From Diploscapter coronatus (Eukaryota > Nematoda > Chromadorea > Rhabditida > Rhabditidae), in the NCBI GenBank assembly GCA_964036155.1, contig OZ038423.1:8943249-9007248 (forward strand): 64,000 nucleotides of DNA. Direction: 5' to 3'. Position 1 is the first letter of the stretch. Each line of letters begins with the position of its first letter. A program made the position numbers and the translations under genes. Shown one piece after another: positions 11,767 through 23,400 of the stretch. The notes under the pieces are model-generated. The model saw only the letters and a program-made list of their open reading frames with translations. It did no database searches and had not been told where the DNA came from.

Positions 11767-13236
11767 TATTTATTTCAGTTACAATTATCCCTCATCACTT
11801 CTGAATGTCTTCGAGAGTTGTCTGTATCATGTGCATTGAAATTAAATGATTATTTCACGCTTTATTGAATAAAATTTCTATATGAAATCTGAGATTATTA
11901 TAATTAAACTTTATTTTATGCTATTTTTCCGACTATTTGCCATTCATTAGTTTGCGGATCGTATTCTTCGATTGAATTACAAAAACCATCATAAAATCTG
12001 AAATTCAAATTAATAAATACTTCGTATAAATATATGCCGAAACTCAACTCACCCTCCGATTGCATACAATTTCCCGTTCGCAGCAAGAAGTGAATGAAGA
12101 TATCTTGCATAATTCATATCTGCGATTTTAGAAGTTCGTCTGCCAACTGGAGCTGAGGGGTCGACACACAGACAGGATTTCAATATATTAGGATAACTAA
12201 ATATATGATGATATATTATTTATCATATAAAGTTAATGACTTCCATCCTCCAATTATGTAAATTCTTCCATTTAGCGATGCAACTCCAAAGAAATGTCGT
12301 ATTTCTGGAAGCTCTCCAATTTCAATCCATTCCCGCTCATCGTCTGATAATCGATATATCTTTTCACTAATAGGTCCAACAATAACTGAATATCTATAAT
12401 TACAATAATGAGTATGCTATAATGTAACCGTATAAAATCTCATCGCATGTTATTGTTTGAGCAATTCTAATTGGAAAAGGAAAAGCAGGTCCTGTTTCCC
12501 ACTTTCCATCTGTTAAAACCTGAATAAATTATTTTTATCGACTTCCATTCGATCTTCTTACATCAACTCGATTTGTATCGTTCTTTGTCCCAGGAATGCA
12601 TCCACCCAAACAATACAATTTGTCTTTGAAATAAGCCACAGATGCACATCCACGCCATTCAGGAGGATCTGGTCCTGCAAAGAATATAATAAAACTAAAC
12701 CAATCTATTGGCTTTTGTAATGCTACCTCTAGTGATTTGTCGAGTATTCAGATCAAAGATTTCAAAAAGCTCTTTTTTACTGTCCAATGCAAAAATCTAA
12801 AATTTACAAAATTGACAATGCCAAATAAACTAATCTACCTTATCTTTTGTTGTTGCTACTTCATGTGATTGTAAACGCTTAGTAAATTTCGCAATCTGCT
12901 CAACAGAATTAGTATGCGAATCGAACAGACAAATTCTTCCTTCTTTAACATCGTCGTTTTCATAATACACTAAATACTAAAATTAATCCTCGCTCATACA
13001 AAAAATATTTTCCTACGATGGAATAAAGTTTTCCTCTCGAGCGCTTTCGGCAGATATCTCTTGATTATTTGCATCATTCGCTTGCTAGTCCAGGCCAATT
13101 GTCCCAGGTCTTTGAATTCGGGATATTCGCAGATCAGCAATATAATTTCGACCGGTAAATTGGCTAACATCTTAATCTAAACAATCACCATATTATTATT
13201 TCGAAATGGAAATACTAAACGAGTATTGATTGAATG
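11767..13236 (-). repeat. Duplicated block, copy 2 (F-box/kelch gene plus 3' flank)
   Basis: Partner of 2111-3594 in the same orientation. The identical tract 12480-12672 pairs with 2828-3020 and includes an entire intron. The outer parts differ at many positions, so the two blocks are not uniformly aged. Confidence 0.9.
11916..13170 (-). CDS. F-box/kelch-repeat-like protein, copy 2
   Basis: Paralogue of the 2259-3516 gene with the same exon plan and start (MLANLPVEIILLICEYPEF). Middle exons include LYCLGG and RIYIIGG; the last exon ends SIEEYDPQTNEW then QIVGKIA. The stop at 11916-11918 is again directly followed by AATAAA on the minus strand. Exon 1 has one extra base relative to copy 1 (GATATCTGCCG against AATATCGCCG on the minus strand). 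This changes the end of exon 1 to RYLPKALERKTLFH, a more ordinary post-F-box helix, and shifts the phase by one. Splicing at the copy-1 acceptor would give a stop within six codons; the next AG, 7 nt further (TATTTAG), restores the frame as LYYEND. If that acceptor is not used, this copy is a pseudogene. Ubiquitin-ligase adaptor function is inferred from architecture. Confidence 0.65.
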
Positions 13237-13320
13237 AGAAAAGTTTGCAATTAACGAGTTTGAAATTGATCATTGAAGAAAGGAGAACGAAACTACTAAG
13301 TTGATGCCTCGCAATTTTTA

Positions 13321-13645
13321 TCAGACTAAAAATCGATTTGAGGATAAAAATAGATGAGATGGTTTTGCTCTGAGAGATGTTTAGAGGAAATGGTTGGAAA
13401 ATGGGAAATTGCATAAAGAAAGAGAGGTCACAAGATAGAAAAAAGCGAAAACATTCAAATGGCAGAAAGCGATGTGCAGCTGAACGGTTTCTGCAAGAGC
13501 ATAGTTTGAGATAGAAAGAAATGAATCATCAATGTTTTTGAGAATCCAAAATTCAAATCGAATTTCGCATATTTTCGAAAAATTGGAGAAGAATGAATAA
13601 AGAAACAACTTTATCTTAAATCGATTTTACTGTAAGAAAGTGAAT
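13321..13645 (+). repeat. Diverged direct repeat, unit 1
   Basis: Shares long runs in order with 15065-15362: AAATGGGAAATTGCATAAAG, ACATTCAAATGGCA, GATGTGCAGCTGAACG, AGTTTGAGATAGAAAGAAAT, CATATTTTCGAAAAATTGGA. Small indels separate the runs. It lies directly upstream (promoter side) of F-box/kelch copy 2. Minus-strand open frames in both units are alike only because the DNA is. Confidence 0.75.
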
Positions 13646-15044
13646 AATGGTTGATGGAAAGTGGCCGTATTGCACGATCTGAAGGTGAGAAAGGCGGAAG
13701 GATGAACAATATTCGAAAGAAAGGGATAAAGAAATGGCAAATGTTTTGATTCATCATCGAAATAACAAAGGAAAATATGCAGAATGGATATGATTCTTCG
13801 TGGTTTTATCTGAAAAATAAGTAAGTGCAAAGATGAAAATGTTAGAGCATGCATGGTTATGACAGTTTTTCTTTAACTTTTGAACTATTCATTTATTAGT
13901 TAAATACATGATTTATTATCTATTTAAAAGATAATTTTGAAACTATTTTGAGTTTTTCATATTAATTGTCGTTCGCCGTTCAGTTATCCCTTGCAGGATA
14001 TCCAGGAAGCACCACGAGGAGGTAGACGAACATCACTTCCCGCCACACAATAACACACACACGCACATACCTGAAAACAAATGGGATGATGAGTGTATGG
14101 TACTCTAACTGTATACTTGACCAACTACTTCCCGTACTGCTTGAAATTTTTCATTAAATTACTGAAAAATTCCAGATTACTATGTGATTGATTTTAAATT
14201 TATTAAACACAAAAAATGAATGACTAACTTTTTCTAAATTTGAACCCATCAGGAATGATGGCAAAATATGGCCGCAATCGAAACCAAGCAGAGCGTTCGA
14301 ACCCAAGACATTGCGATAAGTGGACATTAGAATACCCTCGCGTTTAAATTCCTCTGGAATTTAAAATGATTTTTAACCCTAAAAGGGGTAACTATTCTCT
14401 CAATCCTGTTATTTTGCACTTCAAAAAGAGATAATAAGTTGTGGCGATATATAGAAAAGAAAGGGTGAGAACTGTTAAATTTGGTATATCTTGAAAAATG
14501 AACTAGAATAGAATGATTTTGAATTTAAAAAAATCTAACTTAGCTATGATATTCGCTACCTTAAAATTTTGTAAAATTAGCTAATTTCTAAACTTTACAA
14601 ATTCAGTGTTTTGCGAATAAAAATCCATTTTTTTACCTTTAGACTTCAACTCTTCTTTTCTTGTAGTACAAAAGTCGAATTCAGATAGAACTTAGACTTC
14701 GATCGATACTCATCAATGTAGCATCTGAATTAAAATAATTCTTCATAAAAAATCAACGCGCTAGAATAATCCAAGGATAAACTTCTGATGGAGGATTCGA
14801 CAAAAAAATGATTATGGCTGCCGAGATTGAGAAGAGCTCAAAGCTTTTTAGATTTTTAAAACGGTTAATTTTATCGAAAGCTGTTCATTTTGTACTAAAT
14901 ATATGCTCTACAACAGCTTACCTTATAAGTTGTTTTCTTTCTCCAATATTGATATTTGCAAAAGTAATTTTTATTCAAAAGACGATGATTTAGACATCGA
15001 AACTTGTCCAATTTAGATGGACAGTAGAGTTGAGATACGGTATC
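13646..15044. other. Region between repeat units, weak exon candidate on the minus strand
   Basis: No gene is supported. A short GC-richer patch at about 13990-14070 stands out in AT-rich surroundings: on the minus strand it follows a TTTTCAG acceptor at about 14070-14076 and is open in two frames, one ending GSDVRLPPRGASWISCKG and a stop. No partner exon was found. Dispersed-repeat copy C lies at about 14810-14885. Confidence 0.3.
14810..14885 (-). repeat. Short dispersed repeat, copy C (inverted)
   Basis: The reverse complement reads TTCGATAAAATTAACCGTTT, then TAAAAATCTAAAAAG and CTCAATCTCGG, matching both halves of copy A with roughly a quarter of positions changed by eye. Confidence 0.4.
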
Positions 15045-15064
15045 TGAAATTCCAATTTTTAGGT

Positions 15065-15362
15065 TGAAAAATCGATTTTGGAAAAAGAAAGCGGAAAAAT
15101 AGTTGCTCTATGAGAGATATTTCGAGAAAATGGCTGTAAAATGGGAAATTGCATAAAGAAAGGAAAAAAAAACATTCAAATGGCAAAGTGATGTGCAGCT
15201 GAACGATTTCTACGAGAGCAATAGTTTGAGATAGAAAGAAATGAATCGTCAATGTTTTCGATAATCTGAAATTCAAGTCGAATTTAGCATATTTTCGAAA
15301 AATTGGAGAAGATGAATGAAGAAACAACTGTCTTATATCGGTTTTACCATAAGAGAGTGGTC
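15065..15362 (+). repeat. Diverged direct repeat, unit 2
   Basis: Second unit of the repeat described at 13321-13645, about 1.7 kb downstream, not associated with a gene copy. It lacks the AGAGAGGTCACAAGATAG segment present in unit 1. Confidence 0.75.
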
Positions 15363-15924
15363 AGATAGGCGAAATAGCGCGTGAAAAGATGCAGAATGAA
15401 TATAAAAAATAACGTGTTTGGTGCAAGTGCCACAATTTTGCGATAAGATTTGCAAGTTGGCGAAAGGGATTGAGAAAGAAAAAGGAAAGTGCAAATGTTT
15501 CCCAAACAAAATTGTAGAAATTTCGAATTAAACAGATGAATAAGCTTGGGAATTCGGAAGTAAAATACGTAAAAATTATTTTAACTTGGAAAGACTTCAT
15601 GCTACTTCATATTTTGATATTGATGAAATTTGATGCAAACAGAATTTCGGTAACCTCAAAAATAGCTACATATGATATGGTATGAGGAAGGAATATTTTC
15701 CCTACCAAATCTTATTCCATATCGCATTCAACGATGCCACGATGCAGCTGCTTTCCAAATTACCGACAGAACTAAGACGATATCTTCTCATTCTGAATGA
15801 AACTTACATGCAAATGACTTGATCTACATTTTCTTTTACTTGAAAATTCATGATTTATGTTTTTCTGAAGAAAGCTTTTTGGTTTGATGAAGAAATTGAT
15901 TTTTCAGAAGAAGGGTGTTCCGAC

Positions 15925-16039
15925 GTCTGTTCAGCTGGAAGAAGGGAAACCGCTCAAATAGACAGATCACTCCCACTGCAGATATGCCGCAGACAACGGT
16001 GCACCATGACTCGACAGGTCACTTTTCTCTAAATAGATG
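15925..16039 (+). other. Candidate exon, unassigned
   Basis: Follows a TTTTTCAG acceptor and is GC-richer than its surroundings. One frame reads RRVFRRLFSWKKGNRSNRQ then ITPTADMPQTTVHHDSTG, with possible donors at GTCACT (16017) or GTACAC (16040). A second frame is also open (EGCSDVCSAGRRETAQIDR). No family recognised, and its phase does not join either to 16884-17000 or to the first kinase exon. Confidence 0.25.
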
Positions 16040-16883
16040 TACACAACACCACTATCTCTGCTATTCTACTAGATCCTTCAAATGAATATTCAGCCAAATA
16101 AGTAAAGGGATAAATTTTTGGAAAAGCTCTTTCAATGTCTTGGAAATAAACGTTGAAGAGTGAATTTTCATTCGAAATGGTTATATTTTTGTTTTACTGT
16201 AGAAATCATTCATGTTTCAAGGTGTAATTTTAGGAAAGGTTTGATAATTAGTCGATCGATACACTTGCATTTCATACCTCTGGAAATCAAATTAAAATAT
16301 CAATGATAGTGCAAATCTACGAAATTTCTGGCTAATTAGTTCCAGTCATATCTTTTGCAAAGTTTGAAATGATCTGATAATGATCTGCTAGAACAGTGAC
16401 AGTGTGAGTCATAACTGCGTCATCAAATGCATTCCCTTGATTTCCCTCTGATTGCTCATAAATCTCCCCCTTCCTCTCGAAAAAATACAGGATGTTCCTT
16501 TTATCGGTTCGTGACGCAAATTCACATGGGAATTTTGAACCTTTGCTCTTTTCCCCCTTTTCTGTTTCCGCCCATTTTTGTTCAATTCCAGTTCACGTGT
16601 TCACGTTTTAATTCTGCAAACCATTCTTTCTTTTTCGTAAAGTGAGCTGAACATTATTACAGACAGTTTTCTTCAATCTATTCCTGAATATACGATGAGA
16701 GATTTCGTTCTGCCTGTCTGCTTATCAATGATAGAAGGAAAGACTTTCGTGCATAAAAGCAGAAAGGTTGCCAGCCTTTCGCTATTTCCCTCACTTTCTT
16801 TGTTCGATTTGACATTTCTTTTAGCAAGCGTGCGAAAATTCGATAAATTATCAATTTTTAGGATTTTCGCCTGGTGATTTACA

Positions 16884-17000
16884 GCTTCGTGGAAGTTTCT
16901 AGTGCGGGATTGACGAAGAGAACGTTGTTAAACATTGAAGATGGGGCTGGAAGATTGGATAGATGCGAATGCGAAGACTGTTGTCGTGAGTTCGTTCGAA
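16884..17000 (+). other. Candidate exon, unassigned
   Basis: Bounded by GATTTACAG and a strong GTGAGT donor. One frame is open through it: FVEVSSAGLTKRTLLNIEDG then AGRLDRCECEDCC. The Cys-rich end is not a pattern I recognise. Phase does not fit the first kinase exon in frame, so it may be a 5' UTR exon, an alternative isoform or not an exon. Confidence 0.3.
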
Positions 17001-20000
17001 ACTATCTTGCTTTTATATTTTTGCTTTCGAAAAATGCTTCACATTCGGGTCTAATCTAGATGTGAACGTTTCAAAAAGCATCAATTTTTTTCCAAACTTT
17101 CGTGCATCACGGTAGGTCATAGGTGCAAAAATGAGCCAAAATCTCTGCTTACACAACTTCCTTAATCAATTTTCTTGCAGTCCAAATCTAAATGATCTAA
17201 ATTCAGCGCATTCTTGGTATTATTCATGATTCGTCATAGCTTCATGCATTGTTTTTCGCGATCTATCTGGTGTCGAAGGATTTGAAAAGTGCGCGATATT
17301 TGGGTGGATAAGCATTTTGCAGAAATGGAAATGATGATAGATAAAAGAATGCAATGGAAAGTGGCTAGAGTGAATGAGAAGGAGGAAGAGAATAGGTACA
17401 CAACCGGTCTGCTTTCTGTTTTCCCTCTTTCTGTCTGACTGTTTGCGTCTCGAAACACTGCTTCGATGTCTCTTTCCCTCTTCACTTTCCGAATTTTCAC
17501 CATTCCCTCCTGGCGCCCAGCGCCCTGTTGCACCAATTCGAACCTGTTATCGTTTTCCTGAGGGAAAAACACAACGACCCATTCGCATTTCTTTTCTTGA
17601 CTCGCTCTCTTTGATTTCCTCTGATCTGATTTCTCGTCTGATTTTGGTCATCTTTGGTTTTGTCTTTGATTTCGATCATTTTCCATTTCAATTTTTACTT
17701 TATTTTTCAACCAAACAATTCACAAATTGGTTCGGTCCGAAATTTATTTTAAAACTGATTAGGGTTTAAATTAAAATCATGACGAAGTACAGTTTTCAAA
17801 TCATTTTTATCGAAATTTTCTTCTGAATTTTTTCTTCCTGCTGGCTCTGTAAATCGGTAATTTTTGGATAGGTTTTTAAACTTTGTTATGTTTGTAAGCA
17901 AAAAATAGTCTACCACTTCGTGACCTTTTCAAACATTTTTTCCTTTCAACTTCGAAAAAATTATTGATTAGCTCTCGGGGAAAAAAACATCTTCGTCAAT
18001 CATCGACTCTTCAACTTTGTCTTTGTCTTTGACCATGACTCTCGACATCTCAAGAAGCAGAGAATTGCTATTGATTTTGCACGCTTTTTTCTGCACACCA
18101 AACTCCACTCTAATGAATAAGTAAATTTTGAAAAAGTAATTTTTTATATCTTTTTTTTTTTTTTTAGAAATTACGAAATTTTTACTTGACTTTTTATCGA
18201 TCATTTTTTACGTTGAACTTTAGCATTGGGAAAATGATATCATAGAGTTTTCAGAGATTTTGCAAAAAAGTGGCGAGATTTTTCACTGGTTATTTTTTGC
18301 TGGTAACATCAAACATCATTAATTAGTCTAGAAAAGATGGCAAGAACGATATTTTTCGAATTTTTGAAAATTAAACTTTTTTAAATACTTTTCTTCTAAT
18401 CACGGTACGAACAATTTTTCTTACTTGTTTGCATCCTGTCATTTTACCTGTTCGCACCCACACTAAGAACGCTTTCCTCTCCTCGGTTTTTGCCAATTCA
18501 ATCGATTTCATCATCTAAATTTTCGACACATTCGCCTAAAACTTTTGAAAATTCTCAAGTACCTCAGCTAAAATTATGGCAGGTCTAATTTTCTGACTCA
18601 AATTTTATTCAACCTTGAAAATTTGTACATTTTTATCAAAACAACAAAGTGGAAAATTAGGTTCGCCCTTGGACTTTGCGTCTTTTATCGAAAATTTATC
18701 AGAGGGATAATTTTTTCTTCGTATCACTCGGTCAAACTTTCGACGTAACCTTTGATTTAGGTTTCCTTATTGCTAGTCTATCATTTTCAATCAACTTTGC
18801 CCTAAATTGGTCTAAGTTTGATACCTTTTATTTTTTCATTTTAGAGTGATATTTTGCTAAAGAATCTAACTTAATGAAATTCTTCTGAAATCCACACATG
18901 GTTAGGCAGACTTTAGTCACGAATTGAAAATTTTATGGAAATAGATTCGCAAATCTAAATTTTTCTATAGAAAACTAACAAATAAAGGGGTTTGAGATAA
19001 GATATCGTAATGTTTAGGTTTGAAGGGGTTACCGCATTGTGAATTTGGCTTAGATCCTGCCTAGTTCTGAATTCAATATCGATTTTCTGATTCTGAATCT
19101 CGAATTCAATCAATACCGTTTCGAAGGAGAGATAAATGGAAGAGAAAAAGAGCGTTTGGAAGAATTCTTCTCTTTTCTTTCCCCTTTCCTCCTCTGACCG
19201 GTTGTCTGACTGCTAGACTTCTAGACTGCCTCTCTGTGCCTCCGGGCAAGAGGCTTCTTTCTTTCTCTTTCCTCTCACTTTTGCAAGGATTCAATCAAAA
19301 TTCCTTGTTTCTCTATCTGCTTCATTTTTTCCGAGCTTTATCTCGACAGATCGCGTTATCCCTAATCAGATCAGATGATTTTTCAACTTTTTCTAAAAAT
19401 AGAAATCCGATTTTCGAAACTTTCATCAATTTATGAGAATTTTTGTGTTGTGATATCGCGATAGAGCTAAGACAAATAATTTTTCTTCTACATTTTGACT
19501 AATTTCGAAAGTGTTGTATATCGCTATGTCGCAAAATCCGAGTTACTTGTTTCTTTTTTAATCTTTTCCAGAAATCTAAAAATCTATTTCTATACTTACA
19601 AAGGGTCTGTATCATCCAAAAATATCTAGAATGCTGACGAGGATCTTTGATTATCTCGTTTCCCCCTGTCTTTTATCCTCTAATTTCCATTCTCTTCTTT
19701 ACAGTCTCCGAATCAGCTTCTTGTTCTGTGAGTCACCACTTTTGTGTCGGTCAAAAATGCAGTCTTTTTCCCCCTACGCTCTCTCCGGTTTTTATACTAT
19801 CTAATTATTTCATTTTTCTTTCTCGCTCCTTCTTTACTTTTCATGTTCTCTAACTACAATCTCTAATTTTGCATCTTTATCCTCTCCCCAATTTCCGCGC
19901 TATTTCCCCAGTCCTAGATTGGTCTCCCATTTCTGTTTTCTGTAACACATGCACATGGCATTGTCCGAGTGATTCAATGATGACACTTTTCGATATAAAA

Positions 20001-20412
20001 GAGGAAAAGGGGAATAATTTGTCGCGTTTACCGAGCGAATGGGTGATTCGAGTCAAGTTGAACATGTTTTGTGACGTCTTCACGAATCAGGACATTTTGC
20101 CAAACGCGCCAGTTTTTCTATATTCTAGACTGAACGTGTGAATGGAATAGGAAATGGGTTTCTTGACTGAAAATGAGAAATTTCAGATCATGTTTGTCAT
20201 TGATCTGTCTTATTTGGATGAGGGAATTTTTTAAGTTTGATAGACGTTAAAGTGATAATTCGTGACTTTTTATGCTCAATTGTGCTGGTAAAGAAAAAAG
20301 TAACCGAAGTTTTCAAAACGACTTCTGCTTCCTTCTCTGAAATTGAATTTCTTTCTTCCTGCATTTTTTCGTACCCTTTTCAAAAGCTTGAAAATCACAA
20401 TATTTGTTTCAG

Positions 20413-23400
20413 ATGCAGGCGACGGAGAGCCTGATTTCGATCGACTCGCCGCCGCCGCCGATGGCTTCGAAAATCAGCGTCACTCTGCAGTACGGCAACA
20501 TCAAGGAGCTCTACATGATGGAGAAGACTGATCAGCCGCATGTGAGTGATTTTTTCCTATGAAGATTCCCAAAATGTTTAATTCAAAATGATTTTGAAGT
20601 ATACATCATGCATTTAATTGCCCCGATTTTTCATCTGAGTTTGTTATTGCAAGAAAAGACTGATCTTTGTTGATTGGAAAGAGGCCCATCTAAAATGATG
20701 TAGTCTTTGCAATACGAAGAAATTATGCATAGAATAGTTTTTCTCACCTCATTTCAAATTTTCCTCTTTTTACATGATATTTCTTCATACTGCGATATTC
20801 CCAGATTATGGAAAGAATTGTTCTTCTGAAAACACGAGTTTTTCAGGTATTTGAATCTTTACGACAACGTGCAATGAGCATCGTAGAGAAGAAGCAACCT
20901 CCCGGTATTTCAAACTATGAAGTTCATCTTTTCCGGCACGATTACAACTCACCTAGTGTTCTGAATCACGTCAGTTCGATAGCTCAGTTGGTGAGACTTC
21001 AAAATTTAATTTTGCACAAATTAAAATTTCAGGATAACGGTTGCGTCATCGAAATAATTGTTGTTGATAGGAATGATACTCCCACGAGGCTGCATGTTGT
21101 TTTGGTGAGAAAGAATTATCTTCGAAGATCAGAAATAAAGTTTAGCCTGAATCGTATATGAAGCCGACATTTTGCGATTATTGTGGAGAATTGCTGGCCG
21201 GCCTCATCAAACAAGGCGTAAAGTGCCAGGCTTGCGGGTAAGATATTTTTGGGATAGAAATTTTTCACTTCATTTTCCGAGGAAAAATATCCATTTGACT
21301 TTGCTTTTTTATCTGAAGTGAATCGTTCAGATGCAATTTCCATAAGAAGTGCTGGAATGCTCCTCGGAATAATTGTGCCGCAACTCAGACTCCTGTTTTG
21401 GCTCCGATTCGGAAAGACTCGAATGGAATTGGGCATGGCATTCCTTTCCCCATTCAGACGCCAGTTTCAGGTTGGACATTTTGATATTTTTAGAAAATTT
21501 TCGAACAATAATAATAATAATATGAAATGGATCGATAAGACGATAAATGTTGTCAAGTATTTTGTTTCTGAAATTTCTAAAGAACGAATTTATTCCAGGA
21601 CTCCCCCACACGTTGGCGGAGCACAGCTACAAATCCTTCACTGTCTGCAAAGTCTGCGATCATTTGTTGGTTGGTCTGGTCAAACAAGGACTCAAATGCA
21701 GAGATTGCGGGGTAAATTCGGGATTTTTTTATCGTTCAAAGATAGAAGCGCAGATTGAGCTCATTATTTTGCAAAGAATGTTACTTTCTTCGAATAATTT
21801 TTGCTAATTCAATTTTGCAATGCCTAAATAAGGATATCTTACGCAAATCTTTAATGAAACTGCAAGAAGTGGCTATTCCTTGCTAGATTTTCGGCTAATT
21901 TATCAATTTTCAAATAATGGCGTGATATTCAAAGAGTTTCTGCAAAATATTTGCAAAGTTCCGGGAGTTAATTCTTGCTCAGTTTGTACTCTCTTCCCAA
22001 ATCGACGAGATCGTGGTCTGAGCGATTCGCGCCACTCGGGTTTTATCGTCACTCGCGATCGGCTGCGTTGCTCCCCCATATCTTCTCTAACATCAGAGTG
22101 CGCAATCTGATGGAATTTAAGAGATAGTGCATCTTCGCGAAGAGAGCAATGAGAAACGCGACTCAGCCACTCGCGAGTGACGATCAAAATCGAATGGCAC
22201 CAATCGCACAGACAAAGGCCTCGTCGATTTGGGAAGAGAGTAGCTAATTAGCGAATATCTAAATGAGGCAAATTGAGGTGAATGTGCACAGGAAGTGTGC
22301 CATCGAGCTTCCCTCGAATTGCACTCTGGCGGACCACGCGATTTCTCGAATGTCGATCTCCGAAATGTCCGACAAGGAAGTCGAAATGGCCAGCGCCAGT
22401 CACAGCGTTCCCATGAATGAAAACATTCCGCTATTCAGATTACCAGGTCAGCTTTCTTTCTTATCTTTAAAATTTTCCAAAATAAATGCAAGTTCTAAAT
22501 TTTGTATTTCAAAAGCTTCTGCGAATTGCATACTCTGGCTCCATCTTCAGCTTCTTTTGCAGTTTATTCATTTCCCTAGCAGCGCCTAAGTGATTTTGAA
22601 CTGTGAAGGGTCTATGTGGGATTTTTTCTCAAAATCTGGTATCATAATGGGAAAAAAACTTTTGAATGTGTATCTTGTTCTGACGTTTTGACACCAGAAT
22701 AAACTTCAACTCACAGAATTTTGAATACAAACTATCTTTTTTGAAGAAAAATCAAACTATGATCCCAACTTGGTGCTTTAAAGTATTCTCTGATCAAGCC
22801 GCGCGATTCTCCTTGATATTTTCCGTTTGGCAGCTCATCGGATGAAATTTCTCCAAAGGAAAACCCGCTGAAATTCGTATTTTCATTTTATCGTTATACA
22901 CTGTCTGCTTTCCTCCTCTATGTTATCGTTTCGCTTCCTGACAGACTATAAATGGAACAAAGGCAGGGAAATAGTGAACCAAATAAAGAGGCAGAGATAT
23001 GAGACAATATTAAAGACACAAAAATATCAGTGAAATTAAGAGCGAAAAAGATATAGGCAAATTTGAGAGAACGAAATAATATGCAAATTAGAGAGAAAGA
23101 AAAGAAACAGGGGGAAGCGTATTATTTACCCTTTGGCAAAGTTGCCTTTGTCTTCCAAATTTGCAACCAACACCAAATAAGGGCTTTCAATTTTGGACTC
23201 TATTATTTCGACTCCTTTCATCTCAAATTCAATTTGCATTTTTGCATTTTCTAAATTTAATCTCATCTACATTCATGGTTTCGAACAAATTGAGATCTTT
23301 CTGGAAGATAATTTTCGCATAAATTTCCTTAAATTTTATGAAGATTTTCGTGTTTTGGAAGATTGCAACATCCTTTTCAGTTTTTCCCTTCTGAAAACGC

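Larger units (their letters stand above)
15363..20412. other. Long gene-poor stretch upstream of the kinase, with weak exon candidates
   Basis: No complete gene could be built. Two plus-strand stretches look exon-like (15925-16039 and 16884-17000, listed separately). A plus-strand short frame near 15740 (QLLSKLPTELRRYLL) resembles an F-box start but ends quickly. The rest is T/C- and A-rich, with a poly-T run at about 18151-18169. It may contain upstream non-coding exons or the promoter of the kinase gene. Confidence 0.35.

Noticed and set aside
15740..15830. F-box-like start QLLSKLPTELRRYLL on the plus strand
   Set aside because: Only about 25 codons before a stop, with no donor to continue it; too short to call.
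17234..17769. Long frames on both strands upstream of the kinase
   Set aside because: Overlapping frames on opposite strands in T/C-rich DNA with no domain; the patch is not bounded by a consistent exon structure.
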